Source of the DNA: DASPHG01 sp035629775
GTDB taxonomy: Bacteria > Actinomycetota > Thermoleophilia > Solirubrobacterales > Thermoleophilaceae
Direction of reading: 5' to 3'
DNA: 64,000 nucleotides
NCBI GenBank assembly: GCA_035629775.1
Contig: DASPHG010000062.1
Coordinates: 1-64,000, forward strand
Shown here: positions 49,369 to 57,606 of the stretch, one piece after another
How the letters are laid out: every line of letters begins with the position of its first letter
Numbering within the stretch: the first letter of the stretch is position 1
Program-made: the position numbers and the translations under genes
Notes under the pieces: generated by a model
Told to the model about the DNA's origin: nothing
Database searches by the model: none
What the model saw: only the letters and a program-made list of their open reading frames with translations

Positions 49369-51105
49369 GTGGGAGCACTCAAGCAGATCGTCCTGCTGGC
49401 ACTGCTGGCATTCGTGCCGGCCGCGTCGGCGCACGCCCAGCAGTACGGCGCCCTCGAGTTCCCGCGCGACGAGCACGAGCACGTCGACGGCTGGAACTTC
49501 TGGTGGGGCGCCGCGGACCTCACGACGGAGTCGGGGAACCGGTACACGGTGGGCGTCGCGTTCGACTCGCTGTACGGCGTCGGCCTGACCGGGCACCAGG
49601 TTCTGCCGCAGCAGGGGCCGTACGCGGACCGCGCGATCAACACGATGGACGGCCCCGAGGAGTGGGGCCACGGCGCCCAGGCCCATGGGCGCTTCGTCAC
49701 GAAGATGAGCAATCACGTGCCGGGCACCCGCACGCCGCTCGTCGGCACCACCCGTGACCTGTTCGACGGGGGCAAGGAGATCGGCCGCTGGGAGCGCACG
49801 ACGATGGAGCGCGAGTCGTATCGCCTCAAGCTCGACAACGACGAGGCGCGCGTGCACCCGACCGGCGAGAACGTCAGCCTCGACGTGGAGCTCGACGCCG
49901 ATATGCACAGCCCGCCGTTGCTCGCGGGCGGCACCGGGACCTGGTGGTACGGGATTCCCGAGAACCACGACTACCCGTCGCGCTCCTATCACTACGTCCA
50001 GGCTGCGAAGCACCTGACCGGGACGCTCGAGCTGGAGCAGCCCGACGGCTCGATCCTGCGCGAGAAGGTCGTGCCCGAGGCCTCGACGATGATCATGGTC
50101 CGCGAGTACGACGCCTCTCCGGAGGACCTGTTCGCGGGTCTCGGGCGGGCGCAGGCCACGCAGATGCATCCGCGCTACGCGTCCTACTACGAGGGCGGCA
50201 TGCCGTGGGAGCTGGTCTTCCTCGACTTGAAGAACGGTGCGCAGCTGATGGTGGCGGTCATGGCGTTCCACGAGACGAAGAAGGGCACCGCCACGCCGGT
50301 CGTCGGCCAGGGCCAGCCGACGTACCAGGTCCTGTCAACCCTGCGCCTGCCCACGGGCGAGTCGGTGCCGCTCAACGACAAGCTGCGCGTCGAGCACCTC
50401 GACTACAGGCAGTCGATCGGCCGCGTGCCGACGTTCTGGGTTGCGGTCAAGGGGATCTGGCAGCAGGCGTGGAGGTACCGCATGAGCTACCCGGGCGGGA
50501 CCGAGGAGCTGCCGAACGGCGAGACGGTCGACGTGCCGGCATTCGACCTCGGCGTCGTGCCGCAGCTGGACGAGCCGGCGGTGGACGACCGCGGCAACGG
50601 GAACACGCAGCGGTTCGCCTACCTGGCCGACGGCAACTACGGCGGCTGCCCCGTGCACGGCTTCGGCTGGTCCGAGCTGATCATCCAGTGGCGCGGCCGC
50701 GAGGAGCAGGACCCGTGGCGGACCGACGGCGGGCTGCCCGAGGTTCCGGCGGAGTGCGGCCCGCCGCCCACGCCGCCGGTCGGGCAACCGGGAGACATGG
50801 AGCCGGATCCGGGCGAGGCCCCGCCGCCGAGCATCGCGCCGGACCCCGGCTGTTCAGCCGGGCTCGGCACCCCGCGATGCGAGTACATCGCCACGACGCC
50901 CGTGGGGCTCGCGGGCTACGGCGCGGAGCCCGGCGGGTGGACGGCCACCATCTCGCCCGCGGACGGAGGCGAGCCGATCGTGATCAAGAGCCAGGGCGGC
51001 AACGAGCTGTACGCCTGCGGCACCGCCAGGCCGGGCGATCGGATCGTCGTCGAGGCCGAGGAGGGCTCGAACGTGTCCATCGGCAACCCCGGCATCTGCT
51101 TCTGA
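49369..51105 (+). CDS. Secreted lipocalin-like/AttH-CrtC-like protein
   Basis: This 578-residue exported protein starts at a GTG (49369) with a purine-rich site upstream and a signal peptide ending ASAHA. The opening of the mature part (EHEHVDGWNFWWGAADL) and later HYVQAAKHLTGTLEL, then WELVFLDLKNGAQL, resemble the AttH/CrtC lipocalin-like group, some members of which act on carotenoid or isoprenoid chains. This is moderate to weak similarity by eye. The last about 90 residues follow a Pro-rich linker and form a small cysteine-containing beta domain. The MpaB-type oxygenase gene follows after 13 bp, so the two are co-transcribed. Confidence 0.68.
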   Translation: MGALKQIVLLALLAFVPAASAHAQQYGALEFPRDEHEHVDGWNFWWGAADLTTESGNRYTVGVAFDSLYGVGLTGHQVLPQQGPYADRAINTMDGPEEWGHGAQAHGRFVTKMSNHVPGTRTPLVGTTRDLFDGGKEIGRWERTTMERESYRLKLDNDEARVHPTGENVSLDVELDADMHSPPLLAGGTGTWWYGIPENHDYPSRSYHYVQAAKHLTGTLELEQPDGSILREKVVPEASTMIMVREYDASPEDLFAGLGRAQATQMHPRYASYYEGGMPWELVFLDLKNGAQLMVAVMAFHETKKGTATPVVGQGQPTYQVLSTLRLPTGESVPLNDKLRVEHLDYRQSIGRVPTFWVAVKGIWQQAWRYRMSYPGGTEELPNGETVDVPAFDLGVVPQLDEPAVDDRGNGNTQRFAYLADGNYGGCPVHGFGWSELIIQWRGREEQDPWRTDGGLPEVPAECGPPPTPPVGQPGDMEPDPGEAPPPSIAPDPGCSAGLGTPRCEYIATTPVGLAGYGAEPGGWTATISPADGGEPIVIKSQGGNELYACGTARPGDRIVVEAEEGSNVSIGNPGICF

Positions 51106-51118
51106 GAGGAGAACTGCC

Positions 51119-52027
51119 GTGAACCCGGTCAAGCGCGCGATCATCGAGGACCTCGTCAAGCAGACGGGCCGCCACGACGAGCCGCACATCTTCGGCGGCC
51201 CGCCCGGCGATGCGGGCCTGATCGGTCCCGACAGCATGTCCTGGGAGATCAACGGCGATATGGCGTCGGTCGTGATCGGTGGGCTCGGCGCGATCGTGAT
51301 GGAGATCCTGCACCCGTCCGTCATGGCGGGCGTGCAGGACATGTCGAGCTATCAGGAGCAGCCCGAGCGCCGCGGCAAGACCACGTTCGGCTACGTGGTC
51401 ACGACGACATTCGGGAACACGCAAGCCGCCACGCGGCTGATCAACGTCGTGAAGAAGATGCACGGCCAGGTCGAGGGGACGCGGCCCGACGGCGTGCCCT
51501 ACCGGGCGCTCGACCCCGAGCTGATCGGCTGGGTCCACACCTGCATCCCGTGGGCGATCATGACCGCGTACGAGCGCTACAACCGCCCGCTCACCGACGA
51601 GGAGAAGGATCGCTATCTGGGCGAGCAGGCTGTGATCGGCCGGATGGGCGGGGCCGGCGAGATCCCGGAGAGCGCGGCCGCCCTGCACGAGTACGTCGAG
51701 GCGATGCGGCCGAAGCTCGCCGTGACCCAGCAGACGCTGCAGTTCTTCGAGTTCCTGATGACGATGCCGTTCGGCGTCCCGCTGCCGGGGCCGCTGTCGC
51801 GGCCGGCGCACCGCTTCCAGGCCGAGGCGGGCATGAGCCTGATGCCCGCGTGGGCCCGGCGGATGACCGGGTTCGACAGCCTCGCTGTCGAGCGCCGGCT
51901 CGTCTACAACCCGTCGCTTGCCGCGTACGCGCGCGCGATCAGGTGGGCGTTCGGGACCCCGGCCTACAAGCGGCTGGCGGTGGAGCGGGCGGGCGGCGCC
52001 GACGCTGGGCTGGCCGCGGCGGCCTAA
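51119..52027 (+). CDS. MpaB/Lcp-family oxygenase (DUF2236)
   Basis: This 302-residue protein fits the MpaB/rubber-oxygenase catalytic family, heme-dependent enzymes that cleave isoprenoid double bonds in characterised members. Supporting stretches: VIGGLGAIVMEILHPSVMAGV, RLINVVKKMHG and WVHTCIPWAIMTAYERYNRPLTDEE, which holds the conserved His. The GTG at 51119 has GAGAGGAG upstream. No signal peptide is visible. Its coupling to the AttH/CrtC-like secreted protein suggests a joint role on a hydrophobic, perhaps isoprenoid, substrate; that is inference. Confidence 0.85.
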   Translation: MNPVKRAIIEDLVKQTGRHDEPHIFGGPPGDAGLIGPDSMSWEINGDMASVVIGGLGAIVMEILHPSVMAGVQDMSSYQEQPERRGKTTFGYVVTTTFGNTQAATRLINVVKKMHGQVEGTRPDGVPYRALDPELIGWVHTCIPWAIMTAYERYNRPLTDEEKDRYLGEQAVIGRMGGAGEIPESAAALHEYVEAMRPKLAVTQQTLQFFEFLMTMPFGVPLPGPLSRPAHRFQAEAGMSLMPAWARRMTGFDSLAVERRLVYNPSLAAYARAIRWAFGTPAYKRLAVERAGGADAGLAAAA

Positions 52028-52043
52028 CCGCGGCGCACCGCCG

Positions 52044-52538
52044 TCAGTCGCGCCCGGTGGCGAGGTTGTGCGTGACGACGCCGCTGTTCGGCAGCTTGTC
52101 CGCCCCGTTTGGCTTGTCCGGCGTGACGACGATCCAGCGCCAGCCGTACCGTGTCGGGTGTCCGAAGATCTCCATGTCGAACTTGAAGCTGTAGCTCTTC
52201 TTCGAGTGCTTCGTGAGCTTCGCGGGGCCGCGACGCTTCGGGCCCTCCTCGGTGTATTGGTACATCCCAGCCTTCCGGCCCAACTTCGCGACGAAGAAAC
52301 TGGGGCGCCCGCTGGTGCCGCCGATCTCGAGGCGCAGCGACTTGACGCCGCCGGCCTTCCAGCCCCTGACGCGGTGCTTGACGACGTCGCGCCCGGCATG
52401 GCCGACGGTGGCCGACCTGAGGTCGAATGGGCCGCCGTTGTGGTCGCCGCGGGCGTCCGACTTCTGGGTCCTGTCGGCCATGGCGAGGGACGCGGTGGCG
52501 GCGAGGCCGAGCGTGAGGAGGGGGAGAACGATTCGCAT
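52044..52538 (-). CDS. Small secreted protein of unknown function
   Basis: I do not recognise this 164-residue protein. It has a short signal peptide ending near AMA, a conserved-looking acidic/His start (SDARGDHNGGPFDL), then beta strands rich in Lys and aromatic residues (SFKFDMEIFGHPTRYGWRWIVV). It is cysteine-free in the mature part and looks like a single beta-sandwich domain. The ATG at 52538 was chosen because it starts the signal peptide. It converges on the MpaB-type gene, with 16 bp between stops, and is followed upstream by the MMPL gene on the same strand. Confidence 0.72.
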   Translation of the reverse strand: MRIVLPLLTLGLAATASLAMADRTQKSDARGDHNGGPFDLRSATVGHAGRDVVKHRVRGWKAGGVKSLRLEIGGTSGRPSFFVAKLGRKAGMYQYTEEGPKRRGPAKLTKHSKKSYSFKFDMEIFGHPTRYGWRWIVVTPDKPNGADKLPNSGVVTHNLATGRD

Positions 52539-52572
52539 GCGGCACGACGTTAGTCGCGCGGACGGCGCGTGT

Positions 52573-54732
52573 TCAGACCAGCGCCGTCTCGGCAGCAGCG
52601 CCGTCCGCGCGGTCCGGGTGGGGCTCAATAGTTTCCGTGCGTCCCTCGAGCGAGATGTTCGGGAGGGCCCGATCGAGCCAGCCCGGGAGCCACCACGCGC
52701 GGTCTCCGAGCAGCGTGACGACAGCAGGCGCGATGACCATCCGAACGATCAGGACGTCGATCAGGATTGCCAGGCCCAGGCCGAGGCCGAACATCTTTCC
52801 GATCGTGTCCGGGGCCGTGACGAAGCTCAGGAACACGGCCGACATGATCAGGCCGGCGAACACGACGACCTTTCCGATGCGTCCCATCCCGTGGATCACG
52901 CTCTCGCGGGGCCGGTCTCCCTCACCGTAGGCCTCGTGAATCCGGCTGAGTAGGAAGACGTTGTAGTCCATGCTCAGCCCGAACAGGATCGCGAACAGCA
53001 TCACCGGCAGGAACGAGATGATCGGGACGCCCGAGTCCGCGCCGATCAGGCTCGCGCCGATTCCCTCCTGGAACACCGCGACCACCACTCCGTAGGCGGC
53101 GGCGACCGAGAGCAGGTTGAACACGGCCGAGACCAGCGGGATCCACAGCGAGCGGAACACCGCCACGAGCAACAGGACCGACAGGCCGATCACGACGGCG
53201 ATGAACAGCGGTAGGCGTCCGGCGACCTTGTCGGAGATGTCCTCGAAGCCCGCCGTGTTGCCGCCTACGTAGACCTTCAAGGGCGTGTTCGCGGTCGCCT
53301 CCGGGATCACGCTGGTGCGGAGGCGGTCGAGTAGCGCGGAGGTCTCCGCATCCTGGGGCGCGGTCTCGGGGATGGCGAAGATCGTGGCCATCTCACCGTC
53401 GTCGCTGAGCGACGGCGGAGCCACCGAGGCCATGCCTCGCGTGTCGGCAACCGCCTGCTCGAGCCTGCTCAGCTGCTCCTTCGTCTCCGGTGCGCCCTTG
53501 GGTATGTCGACGGCGAGCAGGAATGGCCCGTTGGAGCCTGGGCCGAACGCCTCGGTGAGCTGGTCGTAGGCCACGCGCTGCGTGCGCGACTCGGGCTGGT
53601 TGCCGTCGTCGGGCTGGCCGATCCGCATCTCTATGACCGGGAAGGCGAAGACCAGAAGCAGGGCCACGCCTGCCGCGATCGACACCCACGGCCGGCGAGT
53701 GACGGCCTCTCCCCAGCGGGTGAATGCCGGCGATACCTGGACGTGCTCGGCCTTCTTCGGGACCAGCTTGCGTCCGAATGCGCCCATCATGATCGGCAGG
53801 ATCGTCAGAGCCGATACGACCACCGCGCCGACCGCAATGGCCGCTCCGACGCCCATCTTGCCGACGTAGGGGACGCCGATCACCAGCAGGCCAGCGATGG
53901 CGACCATCACCACAAGGCCCGCGGCGACGACCGTGGTGCCGGAGGTGGCGGCTGAGCGCGCCGCCGCCTCCTGCAACGTGTCACCCGCCGCGCGCTGTTC
54001 CCGGTAGCGGCCGATGATCAGCAGCGCGTAGTCGATCCCGGCTCCGAGGCCGAGCATCACCGCGATCGTGGCCGCGAAAGTGGGTAGGCCCAGCGGTGAC
54101 GCCAGTGCTGCCAGGAGGATCTGGCCCGCGGCGACGCCGAATAGCGCGCCGATGAGCGTCGCGCCCATCGCCCACCCGGAGCGGAAGAGGAGGGTGAGGA
54201 GCACGATCGCTATCAAGACGCCGATGAGCTCACCGACGGGCGTCTCCTGTTCGGCCGCCAGGTCGACCAGGTAGCCGCGCGCCTCCACCTGGACCTCGGG
54301 CTCGGCGGTCTCGCTGGCCTCGAGCAGTGCCTCGCCGTCTGCCTTCTCGATCTCGCCGGGCTCCACGGAGTAGCGCACATCGACCGCCGCCAGGCGCCCG
54401 TCGTCTGACACCTGACCGCCCTCGAACGGGTCAGCCACCAGCTCGACGCCATCGAGGTCGCGAACCTCGGCGAGCGCGTCATCGATCGCGGCCTTGGGCG
54501 CAGGGTCGGACAACTTGCCGTCGTCGACGGTGAAGACGAGCGTCGAGTCCGCGCCGCCGAATGCAGGGGAGTGCGCCTGAAAGAGGTCGATCGCCTCCTG
54601 GGACTCGGTCCCCGGGAGCGAGTAGTCGTCACTGGCCCCGCCCCCGGCGCTCGCGGCGAGGATCAACAGCACCAGGACGCCGACCGCGGCTGCGAGGCCT
54701 CGCTTCCACCGCGACGCCAGGGTGCGCGCCAT
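52573..54732 (-). CDS. MMPL-family (RND-type) membrane transporter
   Basis: This 719-residue protein has the MMPL layout: one N-terminal membrane helix, an extracytoplasmic domain (about 35-180), five to six helices, a second periplasmic-type domain (about 390-530) and a second helix bundle. The proton-relay type motifs are GAGIDYALLIIGRYREQ and FGLSMDYNVFLLSRIHE. MMPL proteins export lipids, siderophores or glycolipids. The ATG at 54732 is preferred. The frame stays open to 54993, but that extension only translates repeated tRNA-derived sequence (PVRFRPSPSRLG twice), which is not a real N-terminus. Confidence 0.92.
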   Translation of the reverse strand: MARTLASRWKRGLAAAVGVLVLLILAASAGGGASDDYSLPGTESQEAIDLFQAHSPAFGGADSTLVFTVDDGKLSDPAPKAAIDDALAEVRDLDGVELVADPFEGGQVSDDGRLAAVDVRYSVEPGEIEKADGEALLEASETAEPEVQVEARGYLVDLAAEQETPVGELIGVLIAIVLLTLLFRSGWAMGATLIGALFGVAAGQILLAALASPLGLPTFAATIAVMLGLGAGIDYALLIIGRYREQRAAGDTLQEAAARSAATSGTTVVAAGLVVMVAIAGLLVIGVPYVGKMGVGAAIAVGAVVVSALTILPIMMGAFGRKLVPKKAEHVQVSPAFTRWGEAVTRRPWVSIAAGVALLLVFAFPVIEMRIGQPDDGNQPESRTQRVAYDQLTEAFGPGSNGPFLLAVDIPKGAPETKEQLSRLEQAVADTRGMASVAPPSLSDDGEMATIFAIPETAPQDAETSALLDRLRTSVIPEATANTPLKVYVGGNTAGFEDISDKVAGRLPLFIAVVIGLSVLLLVAVFRSLWIPLVSAVFNLLSVAAAYGVVVAVFQEGIGASLIGADSGVPIISFLPVMLFAILFGLSMDYNVFLLSRIHEAYGEGDRPRESVIHGMGRIGKVVVFAGLIMSAVFLSFVTAPDTIGKMFGLGLGLAILIDVLIVRMVIAPAVVTLLGDRAWWLPGWLDRALPNISLEGRTETIEPHPDRADGAAAETALV

Positions 54733-54859
54733 GCGCGCTAGAAGCTGGGAGATGCTTGCCTTCCGAGCCGGGGCCAGCCGACAGTCTGAGGGCGAAGCCA
54801 CCGGGCGGGTGGCATCGTTAACGGGAGAGCCCCGAGCGCGGGACCGTACAAGCTTGGCA

Positions 54860-54906
54860 GGTCGTTCGGGACCGAGCCTGGATGGCGAGGGCCGGAATCG
54901 AACCGG
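54860..54906. repeat. 47-bp direct repeat, copy 1, containing a tRNA-Phe 3' fragment
   Basis: Identical to 54938-54984 with a 78-bp period. Bases 54883-54906 equal the 3' acceptor strand and T-arm of tRNA-Phe, and 54860-54882 equal its downstream flank. It is a tRNA remnant with no 5' half. Confidence 0.85.
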
Positions 54907-54937
54907 ATGTGAGGCCGGAGGCCGAGCGACGGTCGCC

Positions 54938-54984
54938 GGTCGTTCGGGACCGAGCCTGGATGGCGAGGGCCGGAATCGAACCGG
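54938..54984. repeat. 47-bp direct repeat, copy 2, overlapping the intact tRNA-Phe
   Basis: The second copy covers 23 bp downstream of the tRNA and its last 24 bases (3' end). The 31-bp spacer (54907-54937) is unique. Confidence 0.85.
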
Positions 54985-55033
54985 CGACACCACGATTTTC
55001 AGTCGTGTGCTCTACCAACTGAGCTACCTCGCC
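54961..55033 (-). tRNA. tRNA-Phe (GAA)
   Basis: A 73-nt cloverleaf. The acceptor stem pairs GGCGAGG (55033-55027) with CCTCGCC (54968-54962), discriminator A at 54961. The D-arm has AGCTCAGTTGGTAGAGC, the anticodon loop gives GAA, and the T-loop is GGTTCGATTCC. CCA is not encoded: the next bases are TCC. It lies 14 bp after a small charged protein gene on the same strand. Its 3' end is duplicated downstream. Confidence 0.96.
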
Positions 55034-55047
55034 GCGCGCGGCAGATC

Positions 55048-55272
55048 CTAGCCGCGCTTGCGAGGGCCCCTGAGCGACTTCTTCAGCGAGGCGCGCTCGG
55101 CCTTCTCGCGCGGCGTGCTCTGCTTTCGCTGCTCGGAAACGCCCTTCTCGCCCTGCTTCCCGGGCTTTTCGCCGCGCCGGATCGCGGCGAGACGTTCCTT
55201 CCGCTCGGCGTCGAACGGCGGTGCCGGGATGAGCTCTTCGCGATCTTCTTCGTCCTTGGGTTCGTCAGCCAT
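55048..55272 (-). CDS. Small highly charged protein of unknown function
   Basis: A 74-residue ORF starting at the ATG at 55272, with an acidic start (MADEPKDEEDREEL) and a strongly basic, Lys/Arg-rich end (KKSLRGPRKRG). No membrane segment or known motif. It resembles small nucleic-acid- or ribosome-associated proteins in composition only. It reads straight toward tRNA-Phe and could share its transcript. Confidence 0.6.
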   Translation of the reverse strand: MADEPKDEEDREELIPAPPFDAERKERLAAIRRGEKPGKQGEKGVSEQRKQSTPREKAERASLKKSLRGPRKRG

Positions 55273-55333
55273 GGGGACGAGCATATGCGCCCGTTTGCGC
55301 AAGATTCGCGTCAGACCGAGCGTTGTCGTGGGC

Positions 55334-57565
55334 ATGAGGATGCGAAAGGCGTTCATTGCGACCATGCTCGTGCTCGTCAGCCTGCTCGGGGTGGTGGCCG
55401 CGAGCGCGCAGGCGAAGAACGGCGTCTCGCTGCACGTCCTCTCGAACCGGGCCGACCTGATCTCCGCCGGTGACGCGCTGGTCGAGGTCAAGCTCCGCGA
55501 CGGCATCGACCCCGAGAGGGTCGTCGTCAGGGAGGGCCGGCGCAACGTCACGGATGCCTTCGCACTCGGCCAGAACGACCGCTTCATGGGCCTCGTCGAC
55601 GGCCTGAACGTCGGCAAGAACGTCTTCCGCGCGCACCTGCGCGGCAAGAAGAAGCGCACGCTCGACAAGCTCGTCGTGACCAACCACCCGAACGGCGGGC
55701 CGGTCTTCTCGGGTCCGCAGGTCCAGCCGTGGGTGTGCCAGGAGGATGCGGTCGACGCCCAGTGCAACCAGCCCGCCGAGTACGAGTTCCAGTACATGAA
55801 CTCGAACGGCTCGTTCGCGGTCTACGACCCGGAGAACCCGCCCTCAGACGTCGCCACGACGACGACCGACGAGGGCAAGACCGTGCCCTACATCGTCCGC
55901 GTCGAGACGGGCTACCAGAACCGCGACCAGTACCGGATCGCCGTCCTCTACGACCCGTCGAAGCCCTTCACTCCGGGGAGCCCCCAGGACGGCTTCAACC
56001 ACAAGCTTCTGATCACCCACGGCGCCAGCTGCGGCATCGAGCGCCAGGCCGGCTCCGCGCCCGACGTGATGAACACGACTGCGCTCGCGAACGGGTTCGC
56101 GGTGATGTCCACGGCGCTCAACAACGCCGGGCACAACTGCAACATCCTCACCCAGGCCGAGTCGATGGTGATGGCGAAGGAGCGCCTCGTCGAGCAGTAC
56201 GGCGAGCTCCGCTACACGATCGGCACCGGCTGCTCGGGCGGCTCGCTCACCCAACAGCAGGTCGCCAACGCCTACCCGGGGATCTACCAGGGCATCCTGC
56301 CCGCCTGCTCGTTCCCGGACGCCTGGTCCACCGGTCAGCAGCTCGCCTCGTACAACCTGCTTCGCCGCTACCTCGAGAACCCGGCCCTGTGGGCGCCGGG
56401 CGTCACCTGGGAGCCCGCGTCGATCGGGGCCGTCGAGGGCCACCCGAACCACGTCAACTCGATCGTCTTCGACACCGTCTACTGGACCTCGCTCGGCGTG
56501 CCGGACGACGGGTGCCCGGGTGTGCCGACAGAGCAGGTCTACAACGCCGAGTCGAACCCGGGCGGCGTCCGCTGCACGCTCGCCGACTACATGGTCAACG
56601 TGTTCGGCCCGCGGCCGAAGGCGCTCTGGACCCCGCAGGAGAAGGCGGTCGGGCGAGGCTTCGCCGGCCTGCCGCTGGGTGACGAGGGTGTCCAGTTCGG
56701 CCTGGTCGCGCTGCAGAAGGGCCTGATCACGCCGGACCAGTTCGTCGACCTGAACGTGAAGGTCGGCGGCGTGGACATCGACATCAACCACACCGCCGAG
56801 CGGATCGGCGCGACGCAGCCGGCGCTGACGCGCGCATACCGCAGCGGCGCGATCAACCAGGGCAACAACCTCGACAAGGTCGCGATCATCGACCTGCGCG
56901 GCCCGGATCCGGGCGCGTTCCACGACGCCTACCGCTCGTGGGCGACGCGCGCGCGGATCGAGCGCGAGCAGGGCCACTTCAAGAACCACGTCATCTGGGT
57001 CGGCCACGTTCCGCTGATGGGCGACCCGGGCTTCGTCAGTGAGGGCATCCTCGCCATGGACCGCTGGCTCGCCGCGGTTGAGAAGGACAAGAGCCGCAAG
57101 CCGCTCCTCGCGAAGATCGTCGCCAACCGGCCCGATGACATCCAGGACCGCTGCTCGCAGGTCCCGGGCGTCGAGGCCGTCAAGGTCCCGGGCCTCGGGC
57201 GCGTCTGCGAGCACGACCAGCTCCAGACCCGCTACGGCACCCCCATCACCGCGGCCGGCGAGAGCATCGCGACTGACACCAACCAGTGTGTGCTGAAGCC
57301 GCTTCGCCGCGTCGACCACTACCCGGTCGAGTTCACGGACGAGCAGTGGGCTTTGCTCCAGGCGACGTTCCCCACGGGCGTCTGCGACTGGTCACAGCAG
57401 GGGATCAGCCAGCAGGACACGATCCCGTGGCAGACCTACCAGAAGGACGCCGCCGGCAAGCATGTGATCTACGGCGGCATGCCGCTCGGCGCCGCGCCGC
57501 GCCGGTCGGGCTTCGGCCTGACGAGCAAGGCGTTCCGCGGCTGGCGCAGCGCAGTCGCGGGCTAG
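55334..57565 (+). CDS. Secreted DUF6351-family (tannase-like) hydrolase
   Basis: This 743-residue exported protein has a signal peptide ending ASAQA. An N-terminal beta module is followed by an alpha/beta-hydrolase with elbow GTGCSGGSLTQQQVANAYPG and many cysteines (NPGGVRC, QDRCSQ, GVCDWSQ) for disulphides. This pattern matches DUF6351, distantly related to tannase/feruloyl esterases and 3-hydroxybutyrate oligomer hydrolases; its substrate is not established. Two closely spaced ATGs (55334, 55340) could start it. It converges on the operon of the keto-sugar enzymes, with palindromic element copy 3 between the stops. Confidence 0.85.
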   Translation: MRMRKAFIATMLVLVSLLGVVAASAQAKNGVSLHVLSNRADLISAGDALVEVKLRDGIDPERVVVREGRRNVTDAFALGQNDRFMGLVDGLNVGKNVFRAHLRGKKKRTLDKLVVTNHPNGGPVFSGPQVQPWVCQEDAVDAQCNQPAEYEFQYMNSNGSFAVYDPENPPSDVATTTTDEGKTVPYIVRVETGYQNRDQYRIAVLYDPSKPFTPGSPQDGFNHKLLITHGASCGIERQAGSAPDVMNTTALANGFAVMSTALNNAGHNCNILTQAESMVMAKERLVEQYGELRYTIGTGCSGGSLTQQQVANAYPGIYQGILPACSFPDAWSTGQQLASYNLLRRYLENPALWAPGVTWEPASIGAVEGHPNHVNSIVFDTVYWTSLGVPDDGCPGVPTEQVYNAESNPGGVRCTLADYMVNVFGPRPKALWTPQEKAVGRGFAGLPLGDEGVQFGLVALQKGLITPDQFVDLNVKVGGVDIDINHTAERIGATQPALTRAYRSGAINQGNNLDKVAIIDLRGPDPGAFHDAYRSWATRARIEREQGHFKNHVIWVGHVPLMGDPGFVSEGILAMDRWLAAVEKDKSRKPLLAKIVANRPDDIQDRCSQVPGVEAVKVPGLGRVCEHDQLQTRYGTPITAAGESIATDTNQCVLKPLRRVDHYPVEFTDEQWALLQATFPTGVCDWSQQGISQQDTIPWQTYQKDAAGKHVIYGGMPLGAAPRRSGFGLTSKAFRGWRSAVAG

Positions 57566-57569
57566 CGGC

Positions 57570-57606
57570 GGCGCAACGAACGGGGTCAGTCCCCGTTTGT
57601 TGCGCC
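57570..57606. repeat. Palindromic element, copy 3, between convergent genes and carrying one stop codon
   Basis: The best-paired copy: GGCGCAAC, AA and CGGGG pair with CCCCG, TT and GTTGCGCC around a TCAGT loop, with one G-T wobble. It starts 5 bp after the DUF6351 stop. The keto-disaccharide hydrolase gene ends inside it (stop read from 57586-57588). It may double as a bidirectional terminator. Confidence 0.75.

Noticed and set aside
54733..54993. N-terminal extension of the MMPL transporter with a repeated peptide
   Set aside because: The repeat is translated tRNA-Phe and flank sequence on the strand of the tRNA; the membrane protein begins naturally at 54732.
54860..55033. Prophage or integrative element at tRNA-Phe
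   Set aside because: Only the duplicated tRNA 3' end is present; no integrase, excisionase or phage gene lies nearby, so only a scar or local duplication can be claimed.
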